Assembly: GCF_006149005.1 (NCBI RefSeq)
Contig: NZ_VBSL01000002.1
Coordinates: 671,466 to 735,465 of the forward strand
Direction: 5' to 3'
Source: Larkinella sp. C7
Lineage (GTDB): Bacteria; Bacteroidota; Bacteroidia; Cytophagales; Spirosomataceae
Length of the DNA: 64,000 nucleotides
Below the pieces are notes generated by a model. It saw nothing but the letters and a program-made list of their open reading frames with translations. It ran no database searches and was not told where the DNA came from. Made by a program: the position numbers and the translations under genes. Shown here one piece after another: positions 29,570-39,161 of this stretch. Every line of letters begins with the position of its first letter. The stretch's first letter is position 1.

Positions 29570-30635
29570 CATCACCAAGTCGTACCTGCCTCCCCTCGAA
29601 GAATACGTCAAGCATCTTGAGGGAATCTGGGAACGTGTCTACCTGACCAACAACGGTCCGCTCGTCCAGCAACTGGAAAAAGAGCTGAAGGCGTATCTTG
29701 ACATCAATCACCTGCTGTTTTGCGGAAACGGAACCATCGTTTTGCAAATGGCAATCAAGGCATTGGGGCTCACCAAAGAGATCATTACCACCCCATTTTC
29801 GTACTGTGCCAGTACGCACGCCATCCTGTGGGAGAACTGCACGCCGGTTTTCGCCGATGTCCGGGAAGATGATTTCACGATCGATCCGCTGAAGATCGAA
29901 CCGCTGATCACCGAAAACACGGAGGCTATTCTGGCGACCCACGTCTACGGAAATCTCTGTCAGATCGAAGCCATCGAAGCCCTGGCGAAAAAGCACAATC
30001 TGAAAGTGATCTACGACGGAGCGCATTCATTTGGGGCTACTTACCAAGGCAAATCCGCCCTGTCATACGGAGACATCAGTACCTGCAGTTTCCACGCAAC
30101 GAAGGTCTTTCATACCATCGAAGGCGGTCTGGTTACCTGCAACGACGACGCCATCGCCGAAAAACTCAACCTGTACCGCAGCTTTGGGCACCGCTTCGAT
30201 GACTACATCGACATGGGAATCAACGGAAAAAACTCCGAATTCCATGCCGCGATGGGGCTTTGCAACCTGCCCGTGGTGCCGAAACTGATCGAAGCCCGCA
30301 AAGAGCGGTTTGCCCGCTATGATGCGCAGTTGAACCTTTCGAAGATTCAACGGCCCGTTATTCAGCCCGAAACCGGCTACAATTATGCCTATTATCCGAT
30401 TGTTCTGGAAACTGAGGCCAAATTGCTGGAAATCAAAGCCGCCCTGGAACAGGTGAAGATCAATCCCCGACGGTATTTTTACCCCTCGCTGAATACCCTG
30501 CCGTTCCTGAAAACCACCCAACCCTGCCCCATTTCGGAAAGCATTGCGCTCCGGGCCCTCTGCCTGCCGATGTATCCCGATCTGGAGGAAGAAGTGATCG
30601 ATCAGGTTTGCGAGATTGTGAATAAATACGTTTGA
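29562..30635 (+). CDS. DegT/DnrJ/EryC1-family sugar aminotransferase
   Basis: 357 residues, fold type I PLP enzyme of the nucleotide-sugar branch. The PLP-binding lysine is Lys181 in SFHATKVFHTIEGG, and the PFSYCAST and VYDGAHSFGA elements (Asp near 150) are present. It transfers an amino group to a keto-sugar nucleotide. No dehydratase that would make the keto sugar is in the window. Together with the PglD-like acetyltransferase two genes on it suggests an N-acylated amino sugar in the polymer. Confidence 0.9.
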   Translation: MINITKSYLPPLEEYVKHLEGIWERVYLTNNGPLVQQLEKELKAYLDINHLLFCGNGTIVLQMAIKALGLTKEIITTPFSYCASTHAILWENCTPVFADVREDDFTIDPLKIEPLITENTEAILATHVYGNLCQIEAIEALAKKHNLKVIYDGAHSFGATYQGKSALSYGDISTCSFHATKVFHTIEGGLVTCNDDAIAEKLNLYRSFGHRFDDYIDMGINGKNSEFHAAMGLCNLPVVPKLIEARKERFARYDAQLNLSKIQRPVIQPETGYNYAYYPIVLETEAKLLEIKAALEQVKINPRRYFYPSLNTLPFLKTTQPCPISESIALRALCLPMYPDLEEEVIDQVCEIVNKYV

Positions 30636-30753
30636 AAAATGAATGAAAAAGGTAAAGTGAAGAATTAGAAATGTAAAAATAGCTTACAGCATAGCCTTAA
30701 ACCGGTTATCACTTTTAAATTTTACATTGATCATTTTACATTTTTCATTAATA
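30636..30753. repeat. Word-repeat hairpin after the aminotransferase gene
   Basis: Imperfect arms at about 30636-30680 and 30710-30753 made of AATGAAAAA/AATGTAAAA-like words. The right arm is the complement of the left with several substitutions. AT-rich against its GC-moderate neighbours. Confidence 0.65.
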
Positions 30754-30779
30754 CGCTAATTCACTGCCAGCATTACATC

Positions 30780-32822
30780 ATGACTTTCTTTTACCTGCTT
30801 ACGTTTGCCCTGTTCGTTGTTTACATTGGCAACACCGCAGCCGGTATCAGCCGACGATCGCTGACCGAGTGGTTGCTGGTTTGCTTCATTCTATTTGCCG
30901 GCAGCGTTATCCTGACCGGGTATTGCCTCTCCGCATTCTATCTCACCGCTACCACACCGGTCTGGGCGTTTGCCGTTTTTCTGCCCTTAACGGTTTTGCG
31001 TCTGGTTTTTGGAAGGCTCGTCGATCAGCCGCGCTGGTCGGTCGGTTCGTTGCTGCGGGAAAGGCGGGCAACGTTTGGCAACTGGTACCGCTCCCTGTCC
31101 CTCTATTTCAAGGTTCTCTTTACGACCCTGCTGGCAACCTTATCCGTCATTGCCATCACCAACCTGCTGCTGGTGCTGCTCACACCCCCGAACGAATGGG
31201 ACAGCATGACCGGCCACCTGAACCGGGTGATGCAATACATCCAGCGCGGCAGTATGCGGCATTTTGGCGGTACGAACTGGAACATCGACACCTACCCCAA
31301 AAGCGTCTGTACGATCCAGATTTATTCCTTTCTGATCACCGGCCGCTTCGAAAATGCCTTCAAACTCATCCACCATCTCTCCTACTGGATGGCCATTATA
31401 GCGGTTTTCGGTATTGCCCAACGCATCGCCCGGAACCTGTCCGCCAGTTTTTTTGCCGCCCTGTGTTACGCCCTGCTGCCCGATTTTCTAATGCAGGCCG
31501 TTACGACCGAGACCGATATTGTGCTGACGGCCTACCTGGGGAGTTTCCTGTATTTCCTGTTTGCCTACCGCGAATCCGGCACGGAAACCACCCGCGATGC
31601 CCGGTATCTGTATCTGGCCGGGATCACCTTTGGCATTGCTTACGGCCACAAAGTCACGTTTACGCTGCTCCTGCCGTCATTGTTCGTCCTGATGATCTAC
31701 ACGGTTTTCTGGGCACCCACACCCTCGATCTTTTTCCAGCGACTCAAACACGTCGTACCGGCTTTCATCGTCGGTGTTTGTTTGTGGATGCTGCCAACGG
31801 GCTACCTCAAGAACATCGAAGTATTCGGCCACCCCATCGGGCCGCCGACCGCCCTGAAACACCAGTCGGTGGAACGCGCCGGGCCTTTGCGGAATTTGCT
31901 GGAACAAGGCAGCCGGAATGTCATTCGGTACGGATACGATCACATCAACCTCGACGGTTTGCGCAACACGCAGTGGGGCCTGGACGCCAACGTAATCATG
32001 CGAAAACCGCTGGTCAAACTGGAGGAAGTCACCAAAATGCGGCTGGATGAAGAAACCGATTTTTCGATTTTCCCCTTCGTTTTCAGCCGACGGTTTGAGT
32101 TTTACAACGCCAATCCCTACTGGGGCATCATCGGTTTCGGCCTGATTCTGCCGCTGGTTGCGCTTTCGTTGCTGGGTCTGCTGCGTTCGAAAGCCCACTT
32201 TTTCCTGGCGGGTGCCTTTGTGCTGCACTTTCTGGCGCTCTCCTATTCGGCGCCGTATGATCCTTTCAAAGGGCGGTATTTCATCGAAACCGGTTTGCTG
32301 GGGTCGCTCTTTTTACCCATCCTCTTTACGAACCGCTGGCTCAATATTGTGAAACCGGGCCGGGTGATGCTCAAAACGTATGTGGGTTTCGTCATCATCG
32401 TCGGGTGTCTTTCCGCCCTGTTTACGGTTTTCCTGAACGAGCGCTGTTTGCCGCTTCCAGCCTATGGGCGACCGTCGGCGTTCATTGCCGAGCGCATGTA
32501 TTCGCAGATGATGTTCCGGCCCGATAGTTACGTGCCCTACAAACGGTTCGATACGCTGGTGCCGGAAAACGCGACAGTTGCCCTGGGCACCATCAACGAC
32601 GATTTTGAATACCCCCTGTACGGCAAAAACCTGTCCCGGCGACTGATTGTGATCAATCCCTTCGAAAAAGGAGTGCAGCCCATTCCGAAAGAAGCGGATT
32701 ACCTGTTTTTCTCGAAAAACGTCATCAAACCGCAGCCGGGCGATGTGCGGCTGGGAACCGACACCACCATGACCCACCTGATCGTACCGGGTGAGGATTA
32801 TTATTTGCGAAAATTGAAGTAG
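30780..32822 (+). CDS. Multi-pass membrane glycosyltransferase-like protein (GT-C type)
   Basis: 680 residues with about eleven membrane helices in the first 550 residues and a C-terminal soluble part. The layout resembles GT39/ArnT-like enzymes that use polyprenyl-phosphate sugars. The first large loop has TPPNEWDSMTGHL, with acidic residues where GT-C enzymes keep their catalytic Asp, then YPKSVCTIQIY. Probably adds a sugar on the periplasmic side or modifies the polymer. Donor and acceptor cannot be inferred. Confidence 0.75.
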   Translation: MTFFYLLTFALFVVYIGNTAAGISRRSLTEWLLVCFILFAGSVILTGYCLSAFYLTATTPVWAFAVFLPLTVLRLVFGRLVDQPRWSVGSLLRERRATFGNWYRSLSLYFKVLFTTLLATLSVIAITNLLLVLLTPPNEWDSMTGHLNRVMQYIQRGSMRHFGGTNWNIDTYPKSVCTIQIYSFLITGRFENAFKLIHHLSYWMAIIAVFGIAQRIARNLSASFFAALCYALLPDFLMQAVTTETDIVLTAYLGSFLYFLFAYRESGTETTRDARYLYLAGITFGIAYGHKVTFTLLLPSLFVLMIYTVFWAPTPSIFFQRLKHVVPAFIVGVCLWMLPTGYLKNIEVFGHPIGPPTALKHQSVERAGPLRNLLEQGSRNVIRYGYDHINLDGLRNTQWGLDANVIMRKPLVKLEEVTKMRLDEETDFSIFPFVFSRRFEFYNANPYWGIIGFGLILPLVALSLLGLLRSKAHFFLAGAFVLHFLALSYSAPYDPFKGRYFIETGLLGSLFLPILFTNRWLNIVKPGRVMLKTYVGFVIIVGCLSALFTVFLNERCLPLPAYGRPSAFIAERMYSQMMFRPDSYVPYKRFDTLVPENATVALGTINDDFEYPLYGKNLSRRLIVINPFEKGVQPIPKEADYLFFSKNVIKPQPGDVRLGTDTTMTHLIVPGEDYYLRKLK

Positions 32823-32880
32823 CCGGACTTTCGAAGCCGGATTCCACACAAAAGACGGTTTTTGAAAACCGTTTACTGAG

Positions 32881-33579
32881 ATGACCATTGCCATCATGCA
32901 GCCCTATATTTTGCCTTACATCGGATACTTGCAACTGATGAACGAGGTCGATAAATTTATTTTTTACGACGACGTGGCTTTCATCAACCGGGGCTGGATA
33001 AACCGAAACCGGATTCTGGTGAACGGCAAGGATTTTATGCTCACGGTGCCGCTCAAGGATGCCAGCCAGAACAAACGGATTGCCGACATCCACCTGAGCG
33101 ACGATCCGAAATGGCGGCAAAAATTGCTGCAAACCCTCGGTCAGTCGTATCGGAAAGCGCCTTTTTATAAAACGGTATTCCCCTTGCTGGAAAAAATCGT
33201 AAACTTGGAGGTTCGAACGATTGCCGAACTGGTTCGTGAAAGTTTTCCCTTGCTCAACGATTACCTGGGTATTCAGACGGAACTGGTGCCGTCGTCGGAT
33301 GTGTACAACAACAGCGAACTCCGGGGGCAGGAACGGATTCTGGACATCTGTCTGCAGGAAAAAGCAACCCGGTACATCAATCCCATTGGGGGCATGGAAC
33401 TCTATGACCGGCAGCGGTTTGCCGACGCGGGCATCGAGTTGTTTTTTATTCAGTCAAAACGGGTGGAATATCCCCAGTTTCAGAACGAATTTATACCCTG
33501 GCTCTCCATCGCCGACGTGCTGATGTTCAACGACGTACCGGCGGTACAGGAGATGCTGAAAGAGTTTGAGTTAATTTAA
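32881..33579 (+). CDS. WbqC family protein
   Basis: 232 residues. The N-terminus MTIAIMQPYILPYIGYLQLM and the later FIFYDDVAFINRGWINRNRI are hallmarks of WbqC-like proteins found in polysaccharide and glycolipid loci, often beside sugar aminotransferases. A role in attaching an acyl or amino-acid group to an amino sugar has been suggested for relatives; I cannot assign the reaction. Begins 58 bases after the membrane glycosyltransferase gene. Confidence 0.85.
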   Translation: MTIAIMQPYILPYIGYLQLMNEVDKFIFYDDVAFINRGWINRNRILVNGKDFMLTVPLKDASQNKRIADIHLSDDPKWRQKLLQTLGQSYRKAPFYKTVFPLLEKIVNLEVRTIAELVRESFPLLNDYLGIQTELVPSSDVYNNSELRGQERILDICLQEKATRYINPIGGMELYDRQRFADAGIELFFIQSKRVEYPQFQNEFIPWLSIADVLMFNDVPAVQEMLKEFELI

Positions 33580-33664
33580 TGGTTAGAGGGCTTGATGGTT
33601 TAACGGTTAATAGGGTTAGGAGCAACTCAACCATTTTAAACCGTTTAACCATCCAACAATTTTA
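33578..33664. repeat. Word-repeat hairpin between the WbqC and acetyltransferase genes
   Basis: Left arm 33578-33617 contains GATGGTTTAACGGTTAATA. Right arm about 33625-33664 holds its complement with shifts (CCATTTTAAACCGTTTAACC). Words are variants of GGTTTAAC. The same word family recurs as a single arm at 57770-57800. Confidence 0.7.
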
Positions 33665-33670
33665 CTTTCT

Positions 33671-34324
33671 ATGGCAAAAGTGATCATCTTCGGCGTACTG
33701 GATACCGCCGAACTCGCGCATTTTTATTTAACGCACGACTCTGAACACGAGGTGGTTGCGTTTGCCCTCAATCGGGATTATCTGAAAGAAACCGAGTTCA
33801 AGGGGCTTCCGGTGGTCGCTTTTGAAGAGATTGAAACGGTGTATCCCCCGCAGGAATTCAAATTTTTCGCGCCCATGACGGGCCGGAAAATGAACAAAAA
33901 CCGGGAGAAGATCTACCTCGAAGCCAAGGCGAAAGGATACGAGTGCATTTCGTACGTCAGTTCCAAAGCAACGCTCTTCAACAACCCCATCGGCGAAAAC
34001 TGCTTTATTCTGGAGGACAACACGATTCAGCCTTTCACCACCATCGGCAACAACGTCGTGTTGTGGAGCGGCAATCACATTGGCCACCACGGACAGATCA
34101 AGGATCACGTCTTTTTCACGTCGCACGTCGTCCTGTCAGGTCACTGCGTGGTTGATTCCTACAGCTTTTTCGGCGTCAACAGCACCATCCGTGATTACCT
34201 GCACATTGCCGAAGGCACGCTGGTGGGCATGGCCGCTGCCGTCATCAAATCGACCGAAGCCTGGGGTGTTTACATGGGCAATCCCGCCGAAAAACGCCCC
34301 ATTCCGAGTCACAAAGTTTATTAA
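33671..34324 (+). CDS. PglD-like sugar-nucleotide acetyltransferase
   Basis: 217 residues. A Rossmann-like N-terminal half (KVIIFGVLDTAELAHFYL) precedes a left-handed parallel beta-helix of hexapeptide repeats (about 95-195; for example NCFILEDNTIQPFTTIGNN). A candidate catalytic His is in GNHIGHHG. Family members N-acetylate UDP-4-amino-4,6-dideoxy sugars made by a DegT-type aminotransferase, which fits the neighbour at 29.6-30.6 kb. Confidence 0.85.
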   Translation: MAKVIIFGVLDTAELAHFYLTHDSEHEVVAFALNRDYLKETEFKGLPVVAFEEIETVYPPQEFKFFAPMTGRKMNKNREKIYLEAKAKGYECISYVSSKATLFNNPIGENCFILEDNTIQPFTTIGNNVVLWSGNHIGHHGQIKDHVFFTSHVVLSGHCVVDSYSFFGVNSTIRDYLHIAEGTLVGMAAAVIKSTEAWGVYMGNPAEKRPIPSHKVY

Positions 34325-34335
34325 CCATTTTTCTC

Positions 34336-35532
34336 TTGACCAGGATACTTTTTATCGGCCACGATGCCAACCGGGCCGGCGCACAATATTTACTGCTTCA
34401 CCTGCTGACTTACTTACAAAAGTCGGGAGTCGAAACGGCCTTGTTGCTGGGGGATGGCGGACCGCTCCTGCCCGACTACGAACGGGTTACCAGGGTCTAC
34501 GCCGGTTTTGTTCCGCCCGCGCCACCACAGCCCAATGGCCTGATTACCCGGGCTTTCAAGCGGCTCGGGGTTGGAAATTCGAGCCAGGACAACGATCCCA
34601 GAAGCGAGCTTTTTGCAGAACTGCTTCCCGTTTTACAAGCGCAGTCGTTTGATCTGATCTTTTCAAATACCATCGCCAACGGTGGTTTATTGCAGCGGCT
34701 TCAACCATTGGGATTGCCCTTTGTTTCCTACGTTCACGAACTGGAAACATCGATTCATATTTATACCAAACCGGATGAACTGCGCTACCAGCTCGACCAC
34801 GCCACCTTGTTTCTGTGTGGTTCGGATGCCGTTCGGCAGAATCTGATTCAGAATCACGGGCTGGCCCCCCCAAAAACCAATGTGCTCAATTCGCTCATTC
34901 GCACCGAATCGCTGCTGAACACGCTGCAAAGCGTGGATCAACCCGCAATTCGCACCCGGCTGGGCATTCCGACCGATGCCGTGGTGGTGGGTGGCTGCGG
35001 CAATGCCGAATGGCGCAAAGGCGTGGATCTGTTCGTCCTGATGGCGCAGCAGGTGCTGAAAACGCACCCCGACACCTATTTTGTCTGGATCGGTGTTCCC
35101 AAAACGGGCGAAGAATACCGCCGGTTGACCTACGACCTGGAACGGATGCGACTCAACGAGCGCGTGATCCTGATCGAACCGGGGGGCGATTACCTGAACT
35201 ATTTTGCCTGTTTTGACATCTTTACCTTAACCTCGCGCGAAGATCCGTATCCGCTGGTGATTCTTGAAGCGGGCCTGAACCGAATCCCGGTTTTGTGCTT
35301 CCGGGACTCGGGCGGCAGTCCGGATTTTGTCGGGGAGGATACGGGTTGTCTGGTGGCGTATTCCGACGTTACGGCCATGGCCGACGTAATCCGGCGGCTG
35401 GCCGACGTACCAGACGAACGCAGCCGGGTTGGGGCGATTTTTTACCAGCGGGCCATGAATCACGATGCCGGAGTGCTGGTGCCCCGTCTGCTGGCCATTC
35501 TTGAAACCGCATTGAATGAACACACTCCCTAG
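34336..35532 (+). CDS. GT4-family glycosyltransferase
   Basis: 398 residues, started at a TTG (34336), since no ATG lies between the preceding stop and the first conserved block ILFIGHDANRAGAQ. GT-B fold; the C-terminal donor domain has the retaining E-x7-E motif in EDPYPLVILEAG. Transfers a sugar from a nucleotide donor to the growing lipid-linked glycan on the cytoplasmic side. A rare start codon may lower its expression. The next gene begins inside its last codons. Confidence 0.85.
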   Translation: MTRILFIGHDANRAGAQYLLLHLLTYLQKSGVETALLLGDGGPLLPDYERVTRVYAGFVPPAPPQPNGLITRAFKRLGVGNSSQDNDPRSELFAELLPVLQAQSFDLIFSNTIANGGLLQRLQPLGLPFVSYVHELETSIHIYTKPDELRYQLDHATLFLCGSDAVRQNLIQNHGLAPPKTNVLNSLIRTESLLNTLQSVDQPAIRTRLGIPTDAVVVGGCGNAEWRKGVDLFVLMAQQVLKTHPDTYFVWIGVPKTGEEYRRLTYDLERMRLNERVILIEPGGDYLNYFACFDIFTLTSREDPYPLVILEAGLNRIPVLCFRDSGGSPDFVGEDTGCLVAYSDVTAMADVIRRLADVPDERSRVGAIFYQRAMNHDAGVLVPRLLAILETALNEHTP

Positions 35533-36226
35533 CATGGTCGTTGGAAACGGTATGATTGCCCGGCGTTTTTCAGCTTTCTACGACCGGGATGATGTTCTGA
35601 TTTTTGCCTCCGGGGTTTCCAATTCCAAGGAAAACCGTGCGTCGGCGTTTGCCCGCGAGAAAAAGCTTGTGGAAGAATCCATCGCGTCGTCCGGAAACCG
35701 GCTGTTTGTTTATTTCAGTACATGCAGCGTCACCGACCCCACCGAGCAGGGTTCTCCGTACGTGACCCACAAGTTGTTTCTGGAAGATTACATCGCCGGA
35801 AATTGTAAAAACTACCTGATTATCAGAGCTTCGAACGTAGTGGGTGCAACGGAAAACCCGCACACGGTGTTGAATTTCTTTGTCAACCGCATCCGCAACC
35901 ACGAACCGTTCGACGTCTGGCAGGGTGCCACCCGGAATCTGATCGATGTCGATGATGTATACCAGATTGTGACGGCGTACATCAGCCGTGGACCGGGCGA
36001 ATGGAACCAGATGATCAATGTGGCCAATCCGTACAGCGTCAAACCGCTGGACATTGTGCAGGCCATTGAAGAGCAACTTGGCTTGCAAGCCCTTTACCGG
36101 CTGATCGATAAAGGCAAACCGTTTGAAATTGATACCACCCAAAGTGCGGCTGTTTTACAGGACCAACGCGCTGATCTTCAGCCCGAACGCTACCTGAAAC
36201 ACCTCTTGCAGAAATATTACGCATGA
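35516..36226 (+). CDS. Short-chain (extended SDR-like) NAD-dependent epimerase/dehydratase
   Basis: 236 residues, shorter than usual extended SDRs (about 300). The dinucleotide loop is VVGNGMIARRF (about 8-18) rather than the usual GxxGxxG. The catalytic set Ser/Thr (STCSV, 68-72), Tyr82 and Lys86 (YVTHK) is complete. Probably an epimerase, reductase or dehydratase on a sugar nucleotide in this locus; substrate unknown. Start at 35516 overlaps the glycosyltransferase by 17 bases; ATG at 35534 is an alternative. Confidence 0.75.
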   Translation: MNTLPSMVVGNGMIARRFSAFYDRDDVLIFASGVSNSKENRASAFAREKKLVEESIASSGNRLFVYFSTCSVTDPTEQGSPYVTHKLFLEDYIAGNCKNYLIIRASNVVGATENPHTVLNFFVNRIRNHEPFDVWQGATRNLIDVDDVYQIVTAYISRGPGEWNQMINVANPYSVKPLDIVQAIEEQLGLQALYRLIDKGKPFEIDTTQSAAVLQDQRADLQPERYLKHLLQKYYA

Positions 36227-37206
36227 CGCTAGCTTTCACGATTTGTTCGATCAACTACCTCGCTCAGGCCCGAACCCTGGGTGATTCGCTGCGGCAAACC
36301 AATCCCGACTGGCAGTATGTGATCGGTTTGGTCGATAAGCTGGATCAGGCCCACCTGCCCCCTGAGTTGGTTCCCGCCTATCCGATGCTGGAAATCGACC
36401 AGATTGACATCGAGGATTTTGCGGGCATGTGCGAGCGGTACGACATCACGGAGTTGAATACCGCCGTCAAACCGTTTTACATCGACTACTTTTTCAAACA
36501 CTATTCCGACGCCACCGAAGTCATCTATTTTGACCCGGACATCATTGTTTTTCAGCCGCTTACCCGGCTGAAACAGCATTTGAGCGAATACAACCTGGTG
36601 GTGACCCCGCACATTTGCCAACCCATTACCGACTGGCTGATTCCCAATGAATTAAACCACCTGAACACCGGCACCTACAACCTGGGGTTTATTGGATTGC
36701 AGAAAAGCGAGGAGTCCAACCGGTTTGTACAATGGTGGAAAAAACGGCTCGTAAACGAGTGTCGCATCGACCTCTGCAACGGGTTGTTCGTCGATCAGCA
36801 CTGGGTAAATTTTGCCCCGATCTATTACGATAAGGTCTGGATTGAAAAACATCCCGGCTACAATGCCGCCTACTGGAACCTCCACGAGCGGTTTTTCTCG
36901 GAGCAGGCTGGCGTCTGGAAAGTGAACGAAACGGCGGATTTGCAGTTTTTCCACTATAGTGGCTACGGGATTCATAAACCGCAGGAAATCTCCAAATACC
37001 AGAATCGGTTTACCTTTGCACAACGCCCCGATGTGGTCCCGTTGTTTGAACTCTACCGGCAGCGACTGTTTGATAATCAGAACGAAACGTACCGGAATTA
37101 CCCTTGTTTTTACATCAAGCCACCGAAAACGCTGTATTACCAAAGCGTCCGAAAAGCCCTGAAATCGCCAATCGATCGTTTGATTTCAGTGCTCGAAAAC
37201 CGGTGA
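36223..37206 (+). CDS. GT-A type glycosyltransferase with DPD motif
   Basis: 327 residues. Starts with FTICSINYLAQARTLGDSL and has the metal-binding Asp104-Pro-Asp106 in IYFDPDIIVFQPL, as in GT8-like nucleotide-sugar transferases. A downstream block, HPGYNAAYWNLHER, is shared with the paralog at 39.2 kb. The ATG overlaps the stop of the SDR gene by four bases. The sugar is unknown. Confidence 0.75.
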   Translation: MTLAFTICSINYLAQARTLGDSLRQTNPDWQYVIGLVDKLDQAHLPPELVPAYPMLEIDQIDIEDFAGMCERYDITELNTAVKPFYIDYFFKHYSDATEVIYFDPDIIVFQPLTRLKQHLSEYNLVVTPHICQPITDWLIPNELNHLNTGTYNLGFIGLQKSEESNRFVQWWKKRLVNECRIDLCNGLFVDQHWVNFAPIYYDKVWIEKHPGYNAAYWNLHERFFSEQAGVWKVNETADLQFFHYSGYGIHKPQEISKYQNRFTFAQRPDVVPLFELYRQRLFDNQNETYRNYPCFYIKPPKTLYYQSVRKALKSPIDRLISVLENR

Positions 37207-37209
37207 TTA

Positions 37210-37304
37210 GTTTACGGGTTTACGGTTTACAGTTTTCAGTTGGCTGACGGGTTCCAATACGTGCGTCAGCCAACCGAAAACCGAAAACCGTAAACTGAAA
37301 ACCG
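37210..37304. repeat. Word-repeat hairpin between the two genes at 37.2 kb
   Basis: Left arm 37210-37249 and right arm 37264-37304. The inner ten or more bases (TTGGCTGACG and complement) pair perfectly; the outer part is a series of 7-base words GGTTTAC/GGTTTTC/AGTTTTC with several mismatches. Loop about 14 bases. Confidence 0.8.
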
Positions 37305-37308
37305 AAAA

Positions 37309-38142
37309 ATGAACAAATTACGTAAAAGTCCGCAGGTCGCCTGTGTGGTCATTCCGGTTTATCAATCGTCGCTGACGGCGTATGAACAAATTTCGCTCAC
37401 GCAGTGCCTGCGCGTGCTGGGTCAGCACCCGATTATTCTGGTAACCCCCCGTTCCCTGGATGTATCGTACCTGACCCAGCCGCATCCGCAGCTTCAGGTG
37501 CGGACGTTCGACGATGCGTTTTTCAAGGACGTGCAGTCTTATAACCGGCTGATGCTTTCGGAAGACTATTACCAGGCCTTTACGGATTTTGAATACATGC
37601 TGATCTACCAGTTGGATGCGTTTGTGTTTCGGGATGAACTGACGGAGTGGTGCCGGAAGGGTTACGAATACATCGGGGCTCCCTGGCTCCGCGACCGCGA
37701 TTTTACTGACTGGAAGGACGAAACCGTGTTCAACATCAAGAAAAAAATCGCCATCTGGCTGGATCTGAAGAAAGACGATGGGGTTACCCCGCGTGAAATT
37801 ACCTCCCTCAACGGGGTGGGCAATGGCGGCTTTTCGCTGCGCAAAATCCCCTCGCTGCTGCGCTGGATTCGTTTTTATAAGAAGAAAATTGCCGATTACG
37901 AGAAAATTCACGCGCATCAATACAACGAAGATGTGTTCTGGGGCATTGAAATAAATCGGTATTTTCCCCTGATCAGCGTTCCGGATTTTCGGACGGCACT
38001 GCGGTTTTCGGTCGAGTTTTATCCCGAACGCGCCATTCAAACCTATAACAAAGGCCAGTTACCCTTCGGTTGCCACGCCTGGAACATTCACGGAACCGAC
38101 TACTGGCGGCCCATCTTTGCAACCTATGGCTACACCATCTGA
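37309..38142 (+). CDS. DUF5672 family protein
   Basis: 277 residues. The family core is visible: ACVVIPVYQ at the start, then YQLDAFVFRDEL, YIGAPW, and NGVGNGGFSLRK near 160-175, followed by EDVFWGIEINRYFP. DUF5672 proteins are found in polysaccharide loci and look like GT-A transferases, with the QLDAF acidic pair in the place of a DxD motif. Reaction unproven. The next gene overlaps its end. Confidence 0.8.
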   Translation: MNKLRKSPQVACVVIPVYQSSLTAYEQISLTQCLRVLGQHPIILVTPRSLDVSYLTQPHPQLQVRTFDDAFFKDVQSYNRLMLSEDYYQAFTDFEYMLIYQLDAFVFRDELTEWCRKGYEYIGAPWLRDRDFTDWKDETVFNIKKKIAIWLDLKKDDGVTPREITSLNGVGNGGFSLRKIPSLLRWIRFYKKKIADYEKIHAHQYNEDVFWGIEINRYFPLISVPDFRTALRFSVEFYPERAIQTYNKGQLPFGCHAWNIHGTDYWRPIFATYGYTI

Positions 38143-39154
38143 TCCGACCCAGCCGACGATCTCGGTGGCACTTTGCACCTACAACGGCGAAGCCTATCTG
38201 GAAACCCAGCTAGGAAGTATCCTGAAACAGAGCCGGTTACCTACCGAGCTGGTCGTCTGCGACGATGATTCGACCGACCAGACGCGGGCGATCCTGGAAA
38301 AGTTTGCCGCCAAAGCGCCCTTTCCCGTCCAGATCATCCGGAATGCGACCCGCCTGGGATTCAATAAAAACTTTGAAAAAGCCCTGTCGCTTTGCAATGG
38401 TGAGTTGATTTTTATCTGCGATCAGGACGACTGGTGGTTGCCCGAAAAAATCGAAACACTCGCCAACTACCTGATTCAGCATCCGAAGATCGATCTGGTT
38501 TTTAGCAACGCTGTCATTGCCGACACCAGCCTGAACAACACCGGGCGTCTGTTTTGGGATGCCGTGCGGTTTACCGAACCCATCCGCGAGCGCTGGCGCC
38601 GGGGCGAAGCGGTGGAAGTGTTGCTGGACGGCAACCGGGTGATGGGCTGCACCTCGGCCCTGCGTCGGCGATTGCTGGCGTCGTTTTTGCCCATTCCAAA
38701 CCTGCCCAATTACATTTATGACGGCTGGATGGGTTTGGTGACAGCCGCCAAAGGAACGATTGACTTTTATGAAAAACCGTTGGTTTGGTACCGAACCCAT
38801 GAAAAACAGCAGGTTGGCACCCGTCCGCCGGAGGCCGGAAAACCGGTGCGGTTCAAAGACCGGTTTTCGCGCCCACACCAGGAGAAACTGGCCCCGCTGA
38901 TTCGCAAGCACCAGGAATTGAAGGATTTATACACCCTGGTAACGCAACGAATCGCAGCTAAAACACCGGGAATCGAACAGTTTGAACGGCGGCTGGCGCA
39001 TTATGCCCGGCGAAGCACGATGCCCGACGGGCGGTTTTCCAGGATCGGTTCGGTTGTTCGGGAACTGGTGGCGGGAAATTACCACCGCTATGCCGATCAG
39101 GAAGCGAATCAGTATGCGCCTTTTCTGGCGGCTTTGGGTGATTTAGTAGAGTAA
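38126..39154 (+). CDS. GT2-family glycosyltransferase
   Basis: 342 residues from the ATG at 38126; a TTG nine bases upstream is possible. Inverting GT-A enzyme: VALCTYNGEAYLETQL at the N-terminus, nucleotide-binding VVCDDDSTDQT, and the metal-binding CDQDDWWLPEK. The C-terminal third is helical and basic and may sit on the membrane. Start overlaps the DUF5672 gene by 17 bases, so the pair is translationally coupled. Confidence 0.85.
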   Translation: MATPSDPTQPTISVALCTYNGEAYLETQLGSILKQSRLPTELVVCDDDSTDQTRAILEKFAAKAPFPVQIIRNATRLGFNKNFEKALSLCNGELIFICDQDDWWLPEKIETLANYLIQHPKIDLVFSNAVIADTSLNNTGRLFWDAVRFTEPIRERWRRGEAVEVLLDGNRVMGCTSALRRRLLASFLPIPNLPNYIYDGWMGLVTAAKGTIDFYEKPLVWYRTHEKQQVGTRPPEAGKPVRFKDRFSRPHQEKLAPLIRKHQELKDLYTLVTQRIAAKTPGIEQFERRLAHYARRSTMPDGRFSRIGSVVRELVAGNYHRYADQEANQYAPFLAALGDLVE

Positions 39155-39161
39155 CCGACTT

